A stretch of DNA of 64,000 bases from Allium sativum (Eukaryota > Streptophyta > Magnoliopsida > Asparagales > Amaryllidaceae), in NCBI GenBank assembly GCA_030737875.1, contig CM060919.1, positions 803,999,160-804,063,159 on the forward strand, read 5' to 3'. The notes beneath the pieces are model-generated. The model saw only the letters and a program-made list of their open reading frames with translations. It made no database searches and was not told the DNA's origin. The number at the start of each line of letters is the position of its first letter. The first letter of the stretch is position 1. Made by a program: the position numbers and the translations under genes. Positions 1-12,401 of the stretch are shown piece after piece.

Positions 1-583
1 AAAATAACAACATGTGTTCTACCAAAACAAATTGAGTAGACACATAAATTGTTATGAAAGAAAAAGAGAATCAACTAAAATGGCGAAAAACTTTGTTATT
101 CATAAACGAGAATACAGAATAAAAATGGCACGACATTCACAATGAGTACAACGTATATTTATAGGTGGGATAAGCCAAACCCTAATCCGATCTATGAATA
201 AATGGGCCGCTTTTCCTAAGAATTATTATCGTATCTCATGCCTTTCTTGACCAAGCTTGTTTGGAAATAATATTTAAGAATATCTAAGCATATCATGGTG
301 AATATCTTCCATATCTTCCAAATCTTCCATGTGGCTAATTGATTGACAAATGATTGGCATGTGATTAATTCTTCCAAACATGAACTCTTATTAGACTCCA
401 AAAGCACATGAGATAAAATCTTCGAAGTTGATTTTTTTTCTTGTGTAATATCTTGCTTTTAGGGGTGCATGGGGATTGACAAACGACCTATGAAAATATA
501 TGAAAAATTCCCAATGTAAAATTTATTTATTTACAATAAAGATAAGATAGAGCATAAAAATAAACACTTTTACATGTTAATCA
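1..583 (-). repeat. 3' LTR of the Athila-type element (partial)
   Basis: This matches 10417-10988 nearly base for base. On the minus strand it starts with TGATTAAC at 583, and the sequences of the two copies part immediately after that point. The distal part of the LTR is cut off by the window edge. Confidence 0.93.
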
Positions 584-602
584 AATACCCCTACACTTAT
601 CT
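584..602 (-). other. Polypurine tract of the Athila-type element
   Basis: Directly next to the LTR start, the minus strand reads GTGTAGGGGTATT. A G-rich tract abutting the 3' LTR is the plus-strand primer site of LTR elements. Confidence 0.8.
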
Positions 603-847
603 TTTACTCGTCCTTTAGTGAAAAGAAGGAAAAAATAAAAAAATGAAAAGCTAAACTAGATAGGTCACACTTTCGTAGGAAACACGATTGCATTGAGCGT
701 ATGCAACAAGCCGTTAAACCTCTAGGTGTCCCTAGTAGGACGAGTGGTGTCTCATGAGGATTTTCAGCGGATACTATCCACAAAATCCAAATGCTGTATG
801 TATGGATCTAATGCAACTACATGAATGCAATGGTTATATATAAAAGC

Positions 848-878
<31 letters not shown>

Positions 879-1995
879 CAACACGACTTGTTTCAGAAAA
901 GCGGTACAACAAATTAAGTTAACAATTTATAGTCAGTTGATTTTATTTTAGATACCTCAACTTGTCACAAATTTTCAATATAAATCAAATTTTCAAATGT
1001 TAAATTCCAGTTTGGCCAGTTGGTTCGGTTGATAACATAGTGCAGCCATGAAATAGATTCTTAGTTTGCTTGGCACAGTTTGTAAAGTGGTATTCTAATT
1101 TCCTTGTGTATGGCTAGTCAAATCAATAAGGTCAAGAAATGTATGGGCATCATCGCTTATTCTCTTTCTCTGTAAAAGTTAAAATTTATGATTAATTACA
1201 TACACCTAACTTAAAAGACCAAGCTATACTACCCATACACTGCCTTGCAGACTGACGGAGAGTTAGGACAGAGCTTGGCGGATTGTGCAGACCGACGCCG
1301 ACTTTGTCAACGACATGTCGGTAATCCTTAGGTGTCCAATAGCATAAAATGAGACCAAGATATTCCAACGCTGACTTTGTCAACAACATGTCGGTAATCC
1401 TTAGGTGTTCAATCTCATAAAATGAGACCAAGATATTCCAACGTTGACTTTGTCAATAACATGTCGGATTGAGCTTTGCGGGTTTGCACACCAACGCTAC
1501 ATATACAAGCAATGTTGGATACCCTTGGATTACTATTATTATTATTGAAATTATAAGCACAAAAGAGTGTTACGCGAATTCAACTTAACACAAATTAGTT
1601 TTAAAGATTCGAAAAGCTAATATAAGTATTTTAAGTCCTCCGCTTATTTAAACAAAGTCTACAATATAGAATAGATTTCATGGCCATCACCTAAGAATCT
1701 CCCTATATAGCGGTTACACTATTATCCCTCAAAATTAGACTTTTCATTATATTTCTTATTCGATCTAAATTGAGAGAAAAAAATACTATCAACCGACTAA
1801 AAATTGTAAACTTATTCCGCGGTATCACTCCAAAATGAGTCGTGTCTGTGTGGTTTTTTTTTTTTTGATGATGTAATGCAGACTTGACTCCCCCACACTA
1901 GATTGAGTCAGTGTCCCAACTGTCTAAGGTATGCAGACCAAAATGGAAGGAAAAAAATGAAAAATAAAAGGAAAAAAAATGTGTACCACCTGATT
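603..1995 (-). other. Non-coding 3' spacer of the Athila-type element
   Basis: About 1.4 kb lies between the end of pol and the polypurine tract. I see no env-like reading frame. It holds a run of about 26 A residues near 850-874, a tandem repeat at 1300-1466 and otherwise AT-rich unique sequence. Some Athila elements carry an env-like gene here; this copy shows none. Confidence 0.6.
1300..1466. repeat. 72/73-bp tandem repeat, about 2.3 copies
   Basis: The word GACTTTGTCAA begins at 1300, 1373 and 1445, each time followed by an ACATGTCGG block and, in the first two, by a shared TAATCCTTAGGTGT block. The copies differ at a few bases only. Confidence 0.9.
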
Positions 1996-4825
1996 TCATG
2001 GTGGATGATCAGGCTCATGAAGATCGATAAGGTCATCGCCTTCGTATTGCTCGAATTCCAAAAATGGTTTCAATCTTTGACTGTTTACTTTGAAGACTTT
2101 TCCATCCTTAGGATTTTCAATTTCAACTGCTCCATGTGGATATACTATTTTCACAACGTAAGGTCCAGTCTATGGAGATCTGAGTTTTCCTGGAAACAAG
2201 TGAAGTCTAGAGTCGTATAAAAGAAATTTGGTCCTACGTTGAATTCCTTACGAAGTATGTTCTTGTCATGTTGGGCTTTGGTTCTTTCTTCAAAGATTTT
2301 GGCATTTTCATATGCTTCATTTCTTAATTCCTCTAGTTCTGAAAATCTGTAATTTCCTATGTGAGTCGGCCTTCTCTAAGTCGAAATTCAAAAGTTTAAT
2401 TTCCCAAAGAGCACGATGCTCTAATTCAAGAGGTAAGTGACAGGCCTTTCCAAAGACTAATCGATATGGTGACATCCCTAGATTGGTTTTGTAAGCAGTG
2501 CAAAATGCCCAAAGTGCATTAATCAGTTTTAAGGACCAATCTTTTCTATTGGAATTCACGGTTTTCTCAAGAATTTGTTTGATTTGTCTATTGGAAACTT
2601 CTACTTGTCCACTAGTTTGTGGATGGTAAGGGGTCGACAGCTTGTGTGTGATTGAGTATTTCTTTAGCAAGGACTCAAAAGAAAGATTACAGAAGTGAGT
2701 GCCATTATCGCTAATGATAGCTTGAGGTGTGCCAAAGCGTGAAAAGTTGTTTTCTTTGAGGAATTTGACAAGAACTTTATTATCATTGGTTTTGGTCGGG
2801 ATGGCTTCAACCCATTTTGGGACATAGTCTACCGCAAGCAAGATGTAAAGATTCCCAAATGAGTTACGGAATGGTCCCATGAAACCAATTCCCCTAAACA
2901 TCGAATAACTCAATCACTAAAATGGGGTTGAGAGGCATCATGTTTCGCTTAGTGATTCGACCCGTTCATTGACATCGATCACATTTAGAGCAAAATTCAA
3001 AAGCATCACGGAAGAGTGTGGGCTAATAAAAACCACTTTGCAATACTTTTGCAGCAGTTTTTCTTGCTCCAAAATGACCGCCACAAGCATGGTCATGTGA
3101 GAAAGAGAGAATACTTTGGTGTTCATGATCAGGTACACACCTTCGAATGATTTGGTCTGGACAGTATTTGAAAAGATATGGGTCGTTCCAATAGAAGTTT
3201 CGAACTTTAGGGAGAAATTTTTGCCTATCTTGTTTCGACCATTCAGCAGGGGTTTGTTGCATGACAAGATAATTCACAATGTCAGCATACCAAGGGGTGT
3301 TAGAGATTGAAAGGATTTGTTCGTCGGGAAAATAATCATCGATTTGGATGTCATCAACATTTTCATACACAATTCGAGAGAGATGATCAGCTACAACATT
3401 GTCAGAACCCTTTTTATCTCGTATTTCTATGTCAAATTCTTGAAGAAGAAGGATCCAACGAATCAAGCGGGCCTTGGCATCCTTTTTAGAAAGCAAATAT
3501 CGTAAGGCAGCATGGTCAGTGTAAACTATGACTTTGGATGCTATGAGATATGGTATGAATTTCTCTAGAGCGAAAACAAAAGCCAAAAATTCCTTTTCAG
3601 TAGTTGAGTAACTAAGTTGGGCCTCGTTTAAGGTTTTGCTAGCATAATAAATGACTCGATGGAGTTTATCGATTCACTGACCCAAGATGGCTCCAATACC
3701 AAAATCAGAAGCGTCACACATAAGTTCGAAGGGTTTAGTTCAATCAGGGGGTTGAATGATGGGAGTTGTGGTCCGGATTGACTTAAGAGTTTCAAAAGAT
3801 GTTTTGCAATCATTGGAAATTTCAAACTTGACGTCTTTGGCAAGTAAGTTCGAGAAAGGTTTTGAAATTTTCAAGAAATCCTTAATGAATCTTCTATAGA
3901 ATCCCGCATGGCCAAGAAATGAACGAACATCCTTAACATACTTAGGAGGAGGTAGATTTGCAATCAAATCGATTTTGGATTTATCGACTTCAAGGCCATC
4001 TTTTGAGATGACATGACCTTGAACTATCCCCCTTTTTACCATGAAATGACATTTTTCCCAATTAAGCACGAGTGATTTCTCCTTACAATGTTCTAGGACG
4101 AGTTCTAAATGAGTGAGACATTGGGAAAAAGATGATCCGTAGATTGAAAAATCATCCATAAATATTTCCAAGAATTCTTCCACCATATCAGAGAAAATAC
4201 TCATCATACACCTTTGGAAAGTCGCGGGGGCGTTGCAAAGACCAAAAGGCATGCGACGATAAGCGAAAGTTCCAAAGGGACAAGTAAAGGTGGTCTTATG
4301 TTGATCTTCTAAAGCAACAGGAATTTGGTTATAGCCAGAGTATCCATCGAGGAAACAATAGTATTCATGTCCCGCTAAGCGTTCGAGCATTTGGTCGATA
4401 AAAGGCAAGGGAAAATGGTCTTTTCGTGTGGCTAAGTTGAGCTTTCGATAGTCAATACACACACGCCATTTTGTTTTGATTTTTGTTGGGACGAGCTCAT
4501 TACTTTCATTTTTGATCACTGTGACTCCTGACTTCTTTGGTACAACTTGTACTGGACTCACCCAAGTACTATCAGAGATGGGATAGGTGATGTTATTGTC
4601 TAGACATTTGATTATCTCCTCCTTGACCACTTCTCTCATGTTTGGGTTTAATCGCCTTTGAGCTTCACGGGTGGGTTTAGCCTCATCAACTAAATGTATG
4701 TGATGTTCCACAATTGATGGGCTAATTCCTTTTATATCGCTCAGTTCCCACCCCAAAGCATCTTTATTTTCTCGCAAAATTTCTAAGAGTTTTTCTTCTT
4801 CGTCCTTGGTAAGATCAGAGGCCAA
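1996..4825 (-). pseudogene. pol: Athila-type pol: reverse transcriptase, RNase H, integrase (broken)
   Basis: Copies element RNA into DNA and inserts it. Reverse transcriptase runs from 4825 to about 3740, with the catalytic F-M-D-D-F at 4151-4162. RNase H follows, with the [11 protein letters not shown] block near 3520. The integrase zinc region is near 3060-3120. The integrase core lies at 2317-2913 and keeps its three acidic residues (in [16 protein letters not shown] and GQVEVSNRQ). The C-terminal tail, in another frame, ends at a stop at 1996-1998. In-frame stops are seen at 3740, 3674, 3023, 2894 and 2170. Frame changes occur near 2900-2940 and near 2340. From RT to the integrase zinc region the frame is otherwise continuous. 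Four of the five stops stand where the family has tryptophan, which fits G-to-A change. Confidence 0.92.
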
Positions 4826-4851
4826 GATTACGGGAAAAGTTTCTGAGGAGT

Positions 4852-5091
4852 TTAAGTATGCGTACGTAAGGTCTTATGGCAAGGGTTTGAGTCTAACTTA
4901 GGATGTTCTTGAGTGTTAACATTGGTCAACATTCCTTGGTAAGATTCAGATGACGAAGGGTTGGGGTCAAGAAATTCATTCAGTTCAGAAATGTATTTGA
5001 GTTCATCGAAATCGGAATCGAAATGGTCAAGACACATTTTCAAGGCTTCAGAAGTGTCATTAGAGGTTTCATCAACTATGGTTTGAATCAT
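4852..5091 (-). pseudogene. Protease to RT linker of the Athila-type polyprotein
   Basis: An open stretch of 79 codons, acidic and rich in Ser and Asn, lies between the protease block and reverse transcriptase. It has no catalytic motif that I recognise. Its position and acidic composition fit the poorly conserved linker of Athila polyproteins. It is not in one continuous frame with its neighbours. Confidence 0.6.
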
Positions 5092-5175
5092 GTCAATTTC
5101 ATCGATCTCAAAATCCCTAGGTTGTTTGTTGAGATTAAAGATGTTTAGCTCAATGGTTGGGTGCCCGAAGGAAAG

Positions 5176-6255
5176 TCAGAGTTGACTGTTCCTACAATTA
5201 TTGATAGCATTTGAGGATGCTAAGAAAGGGCGTCTTAATATCAACGGTATTTGAACATTAGGATTTGAGACAGGCTTGGTTTCTAGAACTATAAAATCGA
5301 CAGGGAAGTAAAAATGTTCGATCTGTATCAAGACATCTTCGATTATTCCCAATAGCTTTTTGGCAGATCGATCAGCTAGCTGAAGAGTGATGTTTGTTGG
5401 TTTAATCTCCCCTAGTCCAAGTTGATGGTAAACAGTGTAAGGAAGAAGATTGACACTGGCACCAAGATCAAGTAGGGCACGAGAGATGTGAGTGTTTCCT
5501 ATTTTATAATCAATCATAGGGCAACCAGGGTCTTTGTACTTGACTGAGCCAAGACTTGAAAGAATAGAGCTTGTATTCGCAGTTAGAAAGGCGGTTTTTG
5601 GGATATTAGTCGCATGTTTTTGTGTGCACAATTCCTTAAGAAATTTAGCATATTGAGGAATTTGTTCAATGGTGTCTAAAAGAGGAATGTTCACACGGAC
5701 TTGTTTGAAAATTTCCAAAATTTTATCGAAATTTGCCTTCTTCTTCTTGTTATTGAGTCTGTTGGGAAATGGAGCTACTGGTTTTTCGACTCTATGGTCA
5801 GTTTCATCATTCGAGGAAGAAGGTGGTAAGGGTGTAGAAGATGAAATGTTGGTGTTGTCAACATTGATTTTCAAAGGTGAGTCGGGTTTGCCGACACTGG
5901 GAGAAGAGCTGTTGGGATTGCCAACATTTAAGGGAATTTGAGGTTTAGAAGAATTGGCATTCTTAGCCAATAGGTGATCATCAAGATTTGGCATTAGGGT
6001 TGAGTTCGAAGGTTCGCCAGGGTTGCTCACATTATTATCAATCCTCTTTCCAGATCGAAGGGTTGTAATAGCATTGACCGGATTATGCTTTTCGTCCTCA
6101 CAAGAATTTACCGCACGAGAGTAATATTTTGGATTCACCTCGGGTTGACTAGGAAACTTTCCTTTCTCATTATTTTTCATTAACTCCTTCATCGTATTCA
6201 TCATTTGATCGATTTTAGCATCGTGTGAGTTCATTTTTGCTTCGTGAGAGTTCAA
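5176..6255 (-). pseudogene. Athila-type gag C-terminus and aspartic protease
   Basis: 359 codons are open. The first part is rich in Asn, Ser and Lys and carries the NAITTLRSGK block typical of the gag-protease border in Athila. A Pro/Ser-rich spacer follows, then a basic PFPNRL block, then the protease. The protease centre reads ALLDLGASVNLLPY (around 5440-5480). The active-site triad is D-L-G rather than D-S-G, which is usual for this lineage and need not be damage. Protease would cut the gag-pol precursor. An in-frame TAG just upstream of 6255 separates this block from the rest of gag. Confidence 0.88.
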
Positions 6256-7435
6256 CTATTTCTCTAAACGCACAATTTCTTGTGACGATTGAGAAGGTTG
6301 AGAGGATTGGTTCGATGATTGAAAGTTGGGGTGCCTATAAGGTTATTTGGATTGAGGTGCAGCTTGAGAGGTTTGAGAATTATTAGTTGGAGCTTGATAA
6401 TTCGGATTTGGAATAAAGGGTTGCACGTGAGATGGGTTAGCCGAATTATTAGGATTTGACTAAGAAAAATTTGGGTGGTTCCTCCAACCAGGGTTGTACG
6501 TTGATGAGTAAGGATTATTTTGAGCTATAACATTGGCTTGGTCTTGAGAGTAATAGTGGGGTAGCCCTTCTCCGGATTTAGGAGTTTGATTTTCTATGGA
6601 AATTTGACTTGGGTCCACGACATGCACTCCTCTAGTAGAAGTACGAATGGGAACACGAATTGATTCCCATTGCATGTCCTTTTCAGAATAATCTTCTAAG
6701 AATTGCCAAGCTTCATCGGCCGTCTTAGACATAAAGTCTCCTCCGTACATTGATTCTAGTTGAGTTCTAATCTAATAGTTTAGCCCTTCATATGTAATTT
6801 GACATAAGTGGTCTTTTAGAATTCCATGATGAGGACAACTATATAATAGTTGGTTGAATCTTTCAAAGTATTTTGAAAAAGTTTCCCCCTCATTTTGACA
6901 AAATTGATTTATCTCGGTTCGAATTTTGAGAGTTTTACGGAAAGGGAAAAACTTTTTCAAGAATGCAGTGACAAATTCATCCCAACTTCTTATAGAATGT
7001 TTTGGAAGAGAATTTAGCCATCTTTTAGCGCTTTCAAGTAGTGCAAATGGGATTAGCCTTAGCTTGATGACAATTGTTGCATTTTTGTTGTGGACGCATA
7101 CTAGTCAAATTTACTTTGAAATTCATAAGCATTTTCAAACCCATAAAATTTTGGTACCCCTTGAATAAAAGAATGTTTAAGCTCAAAATTGTTTCTTTCA
7201 GCTGGTGGGAACACGATGACAGAGGGTTGAACTGTCCTAGTTGGATAACATCGATCAGAAGAGATAAGGGTCTATCCATTTTGATATTGAGATTTTGAAA
7301 ATTTTGATTTACTCGATTTTGAGCCCCAAAGTTTGGAAAGTTTTGATTTACTCGACTTTGATCCAACTCGTTTGGAAAATTTTGGTTTATTCGAGAACCC
7401 CTAGGAGAATTTTGTTGTCTAACACTTTTTTGCAC
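6256..7435 (-). pseudogene. gag: Athila-type gag (capsid) fragments
   Basis: The structural protein is spread over several frames. The capsid core is recognisable around 7060-6772: a KRWLNSLP-type helix block, then KKFFPFRKT, then GETFSKYFERFNQLL and CPHHGI, in the order seen in plant Ty3/gypsy gag. The next block, 6750-6460, has the GGDFMSKTADEAWQFLE motif of Athila gag. An N-terminal stretch with repeated RVNQNFPN-like words (7300-7430) lies in another frame. Frame changes are needed near 7060 and 6960-6770, and stops interrupt 6256-6460, so no capsid could be made. Confidence 0.85.
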
Positions 7436-10045
7436 ACACGCAAAAATCCTAGACTTAAGGTTGACACAAGAAGCTCCTAATCAAAATAAATAACGAACAC
7501 AAGTGTACCTTATTAGTTGATAATCTCGATTTGAAGGGGGAAGAGGGTCTTATGGCCATTCATGTATAGTACAAATACTAAAGGATACGACCAATGTTTT
7601 ACGGGTAGTATGCAACCTCTTTTGCTAATAGTTCAATAAATTGAACTAATATATATCCGCTATCAAACCCTTGAGAGAATCAATTTCACAAAATACACTC
7701 TTGCAGTTAAATATTTTGCAAATCAAATTAAATAAATAGATTAGAAAAGTTGCTAGATTGTCGAAAAATTCCTAATGTAATATGTATCACCGTCCTTTAC
7801 AAGAGGAATAAAACGAATTCCACACAGCAAAATAAATTTCCAAATCTAAGATATTTAACCCAATTTGTTTGTCCTATTGAGCTTGAGTTTTGCTCCTAAG
7901 GCCAACATCTAATCAATTTTTATTTAAGCCCAAGGAGTATGCAAATGACAAAGTTTAATTATTTTGGATCCAAGGAAACGTAATGACTTCCTCACCTTAT
8001 TTTTGTTAGGGCTTTGCTCATAACTAGATTTATTTCAGAATGTAGCCAAAACAACAATCAAACACAAATAATTGAAATAATTTTTTTTTACAAGCAAGCT
8101 GCTGCCTCTACAAAATTTTTTTACAAGTAATTTCTATTTTTTTTCTTTGCAGAAGAGCACCTGTAGAGTTCATAAAATTTTACAGTGGGATATGGCAGTC
8201 CTTCTTATGCAATTGAGTAGCTTCAGCGATTAAAATTTTAGTGGTTGCAAATGTTTTTGACCTTTGAAATTCTTTGTCGCGTCCTTGAATCTGGCCTTTC
8301 ACTTTGCATTTCGATTTTTTTTTTGGATTTTTTTCAAAAAAGGAAAATAAATAAGAAAGGAAAAGCACACTGAGTAGAAATTAAAACAAAAGTACTCAAA
8401 AGAGAACCGACTCCAAATTTAAACTTGAAAAAAAAAGTAATAATAAAGAAAATAGAACTTACTAAAAAAAGGAAAAAAGAAACTAAATTGCTCAAAAGAA
8501 CTGAAAATTGGAAACAAGGTGAGTCGGTGTTTGGAACAAAATATCGGCTAAGTCAACCTACTGGTCACGTCAATATATAGCCAAGTAAACCCTCACAAGT
8601 GCAAGAAATCAGATCTCCACTCTTCTAGAAAAAAACGCAGTCACTTTCCTCTATTTTTTTCCTTTTTTGTAAATCGAACGGAAAAATCTATCTAATGGAA
8701 AACCAAGAACTCGCACCCCTTTTTCTTTCCTAGAATCGAAAAATGAAAAATAAAATCGCCAGTTTAAACTTCGGTTTTCAGACAAGTCTAATTTGCGGAT
8801 GAGAGGGTGATCGAATAAGGTGGGTATGGTGTGAACTCGAAGATGTTCGGATAGAATTGGGTTTGAAGGATTTCGGTTTGCGTTGATTTGTAGTTTGTTT
8901 CGGATGTGAAAGCGGACGTGGGAGGTTTCGATTGTGACTGGGGGTGGTTGCGGAATTACGGTTTTTGGTGGTTATGGACTGTGGATGATCGGATGTCTGA
9001 TGGTGGCTTGTGCGTGACAGTGATGGGATTTGCGGCAGTGGATGGTGATGCGGTTTCAGGAGTTGTGAACTGGATTCTGTTGATGGTGAGGGGTGTGATA
9101 TAATGGATGGTTTTAGGGCAGTACAGTTTTGATGATGTGGAAGATGGTTGGTGAGAAGGGGAAAGTAGCGGCGAGGTTATGAAGTGGGGTAATGGGTTGA
9201 TTTCAGTGATGGAGATCGTGGACTGTTGGAGTTTCAAAATGGTTAGTGGCTTTTGACGTGTTTTAGGAGAAGTGGGTTCATGCGAAGTGGATGAAGAGGT
9301 TTGCGTTGGGTGAAGACTTTGGGTTGATGGAGGTGAAATTGTTAGTTGCGGATGTTGCAACTTAATGTTCATGTATGGTGATGAATTGTGATGTTTTGAT
9401 CTGTAGCGTGGATGGTTGAGAAGGTGTGGGGATGATATTGGTTGATGCTTATAGATGAGGTAGGTTTGTGGTGTAAACAAAGGGTTGGGAATCGGGTGAA
9501 TTGCACAGGATCGGTTGCTGTAGTGGTTGTCTGGATGGTTTTTGGTGCGTTATGTTGTAATGGTATGGTGAAACGTGATGGGGACTGGTAGTTTGATCTG
9601 TGAATGGTGATTTGTGAGGGGTGTGAATGTGACTGACGGGAAAAGGCAGTGTTGAGTTGATGATGATAAGTGGAGGAGTGGTATGGAGATGTAAAGAGAA
9701 GGGCAGAAGATGGTCTGAAATGGAGGAGCGTGGTCTGCAAATGATTCTTTGTTTTTTTTTTTTTTACTTTTTTTTTTTTTGAAATTTGTAGAAGAAGAAT
9801 GGATTGGTTTTGTAGAAAAAAAACAAATGAAAATTGGGAAAGAAATCAGAAAAATAATTGGCAAGTCCTTTTTTTGAATTGAAAAGAAGAATTTGTAAGA
9901 GAAAAGAAAGAGATTGAGAAATAAAAAGGAAAGAAATCAAACAAAAAATAAGAAGATTTTTTTTTATATGAATACGCAAAAACAAGGAAAAATAAAAACT
10001 AACACAAATAGGAAATTAAATAAATAATAAAACTTAATTATTACC
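7436..10045 (-). other. Long non-coding leader of the Athila-type element
   Basis: About 2.6 kb lies between the primer site and gag, with no supported gene. It holds AT-rich sequence, many A and T runs (for example 9758-9780), and a sharply G/T-skewed block at about 8780-9740. Short open frames here on the minus strand are low-complexity Ser/Thr/His/Pro strings caused by that skew. Confidence 0.65.
8780..9740. repeat. G/T-skewed (C/A on the minus strand) low-complexity block
   Basis: For almost 1 kb the plus strand is dominated by G and T with words such as GGTGTG, GTGGATG and GTTGATGG, and C is scarce. The flanks are A-rich. No exact repeat unit was found. Confidence 0.7.
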
Positions 10046-10063
10046 TCCCCGGCAACGACGCCA
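10046..10063 (-). other. Primer binding site complementary to tRNA-Asp
   Basis: The minus strand reads TGGCGTCGTTGCCGGGGA. The plant tRNA-Asp 3' end predicts the same 18 bases with one difference (C for T at the sixth base). Athila elements commonly use this primer. Confidence 0.9.
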
Positions 10064-10086
10064 AAAACTTAATCGCTACTTTTCTA

Positions 10087-10988
10087 TGAACTAGAAAAGC
10101 ACGAAATTTTAAAATAATTCTGCAAGCGCACAGGTCGCATAATATGCAGGTCGAATCACAGGGAGGTCTTTTAAATCTTATTATTTATCTATTATTAGGC
10201 GATTTAGACAAAAATTTGGAGATGTTTTTGAATTGATGCTATTGAATTTACTATGGATCCGAATCTAATCAGATCAATATCAAATTCAAAAACTGAAAAG
10301 AAAAGAACCGATTGCTAGAAAAAGAAAATAACAACTAGAACAATAATAGAAAATTAAAAGTAGGATTGCCGTTGAATCTAATCAAATGGACAATCGCTAA
10401 CATACAGTAATAAATGAAAATAACAATATGTGTTCTACCAAAACTAATTGAGTAGACACACAAATTGTTATGAAAGAAAAGAGAATCAACTAAAATGGCG
10501 AAAAACTTTGTTATTCATAAACGAGAATACAAAATAAAAATGGCACGACATTCACAATGAGTACAACGTATATTTATAGGTGGGATAGGCCAAACCCTAA
10601 TCAGATCTATGAATAAATGGGCCGCTTTTCCTAAGAATTATTGTTATATCTCATGCCTTTCTTGACCAAGCTTGTTTGGAAATTATCTTTAAGAATATCC
10701 GAGCATATCATGGTGAATATCTTCCAAATCTTCCATGTGGCTAATTGATTGACAAATGATTTGCCTGTGATTAATTCTTCCAAACATGGACTCTTATTAG
10801 ACATTAGAAGCACATGAGATAAAATCTTCGAAGTTGATCTTTTTCTTGTGTAATATCTTGCTTTTAGGGGTGCATGAGGATTGATGAACGACCTGTGATA
10901 ATATACGAAAAATACCCAATGTAAAATTTATTTATTTACAATAAAGATAAGATAGAGCATGAAAATAAACACTTTTACATGTTAATCA
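10087..10988 (-). repeat. 5' LTR of the Athila-type element
   Basis: The right edge at 10988 is fixed by comparison with the 3' LTR (minus strand begins TGATTAAC). The left edge is less certain: the first TG on the plus strand after the primer site is at 10087, leaving a 23-base gap to the primer site, longer than usual. The block at about 10122-10170 (GCAAGCGCACAGGTCGC and a CACAGGGAGG word) is typical of Athila LTR ends. Confidence 0.85.
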
Positions 10989-10989
10989 C

Positions 10990-12204
10990 CCTCACCTTCA
11001 CTCAACTCTCGGAGGTCGAGCCCAACTAGAGGCCACCCTTCCGAGCATGATTTCATTGGATCCCAGTGCTGGAACTCTCTCGAATGCAGAGCTGGACTCA
11101 TGGCAGCGACTCCTCGGAGATGGAAGCCAACTTGCAAGCATCGTCCGACGTTTCACCAAGGGAAATTCCTCTCAGCAGGATGTAGATAAAATCCACTACT
11201 GCCCCTTCACTAAGGAGATCGGTAACTCCCGAAATCCTCCGGACTTCAAGTTCTCACCTATCGAACCGTATAACGGTCGCACTGACCCGACCATCCATCT
11301 CATGCGATACATGCGACATATGAAAGTGCTCGGCGCATCAACCAATGTCATGGCTAAGTGCTTCCCACTCTTCCTCACAGATATAGCTGACATGTGGTTT
11401 CGACAGCTAATAACGGAGTAGATCAGTAGCTGGATTACGCCGGTCACTCGTTTCATCGAGCAATTCAGAATTCATATTTCTCGGCCAAAAAGTGTCATGT
11501 TTCTGACCACCATCACGCAATGCCCGAGAGAAACACTTCGATCATTCCTCGAAAGGTTCAATGTGGCCATGGCATCATTCGATCGACCTGAGCCATCATT
11601 GGTACTTATGGCCACCATTGCGGGAGTTTAGAATTGATCAGAATTCTGAATCTCTTTAACCAGTGATCCTCCCAAAGACATAGAGGACTTCTATTCCGAG
11701 GCCGAACGTTTCCCCCGACAAGAAGACGCCAGCATTAAGATGGAGAGCACCAAACATGGAGGTCTATCCAACACCAATGGCCAGAATAAAGGAAGAGGAA
11801 AGGCCCCGGAGAAGAATGAGCGCAACGTACGACCTCGAAGGGAAAGTAAGTATGATCAATATACCGAGCTCAATTCTTCCTCGCTCGACATCTATCTTGA
11901 CGTACGAGGGTCCCTACCTTTCCCAAGACCTCCTCAAAGAGAACCGACCCAGAAAGAACCCAAATCTGGAAAGCACTGCATGTTCCACAACATCGCTGGT
12001 CACAACACCAATGAATGGAGGCACTTGCGCGATCACATCGAGGATATGGTCAGGCGAGGGGAGCTTCTCGAATACGCCAAGAAGAACCCACAGGCCATGC
12101 TGCCACAATCTTCTGCCCAAGCTCCTCAAGGCTTCCTCGAGCTCCTAGAAACGGAAAGGACCCTGAGACCAGCACTCGCGACATTATCATTAATTAGGTT
12201 TTAA
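10990..12204 (+). pseudogene. gag: Tat-type gag, N-terminus cut off, several stops
   Basis: The reading frame is already open at 10990, so the Athila insertion cut the N-terminal part. The capsid core is clear: NSRNPPDFKFSPIEPYNG, then DPTIHLMRYMRHMKVL, FPLFLTDIADMWF, then, after a TAG at 11419, the W-x-x-x-x-x-F and LRSFLERFNVAM blocks. Three more stops fall near 11629-11650. All of these parts stay in one frame, so the damage is nonsense only. The end (about 11965-12070) has a C-x-FH-x3-GH zinc-binding block in which the last Cys position is Trp (NTNEW), so the knuckle is broken. The frame closes at 12204. Confidence 0.88.
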
Positions 12205-12400
12205 TTTCTTTTTTCGATGTATTTTTATTTTCAATAAAAAGGAAACTTTGATGTACACATGTATGGGGTTAGGATTTAGCCTCTAGGCATGCCATGGAAT
12301 CAACAGTTGTTCTCTTAGAAATTATTTTCACTGTCTCTATAATAGTTCCTTAGCGACTATGAGATTTCTTTTTCAAACATGGATTGTATTTGAGTAATTT
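12205..12400 (+). other. Non-coding sequence after gag
   Basis: AT-rich, with a TTTCAATAAAA word near 12230 that could serve as a polyadenylation signal. I see no gene. Confidence 0.4.
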
Positions 12401-12401
12401 A

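Larger units (their letters stand above)
1..10988 (-). mobile_element. Athila-type Ty3/gypsy retrotransposon, degenerate, left end outside the window
   Basis: The element reads right to left: 5' LTR, tRNA-Asp primer site, long leader, gag, protease, reverse transcriptase, RNase H, integrase, 3' spacer, polypurine tract, 3' LTR. Bases 1-583 match the right-hand LTR from about 10417 to 10988 with few changes, which proves the LTR pairing. The gag and protease wording and the D-L-G-A-S protease centre are those of the Athila lineage. All coding parts carry nonsense codons or frameshifts, so the copy is dead. It lies inside the gag reading frame of an older Tat-type element that resumes at 10989; the five bases after the right LTR are CCCTC, the expected target duplication, but its partner lies outside the window. 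Confidence 0.93.

Noticed and set aside
603..1995. Env-like gene in the 3' part of the Athila-type element
   Set aside because: No frame of useful length with a signal peptide or membrane segment is present.
1903..2220. Plus-strand frame of 105 codons
   Set aside because: It lies antisense to the integrase C-terminus of the Athila-type element, which explains the open frame.
8956..9864. Several Ser/Thr/His/Pro-rich minus-strand frames
   Set aside because: They follow from the G/T-skewed block, overlap each other and have no motif.
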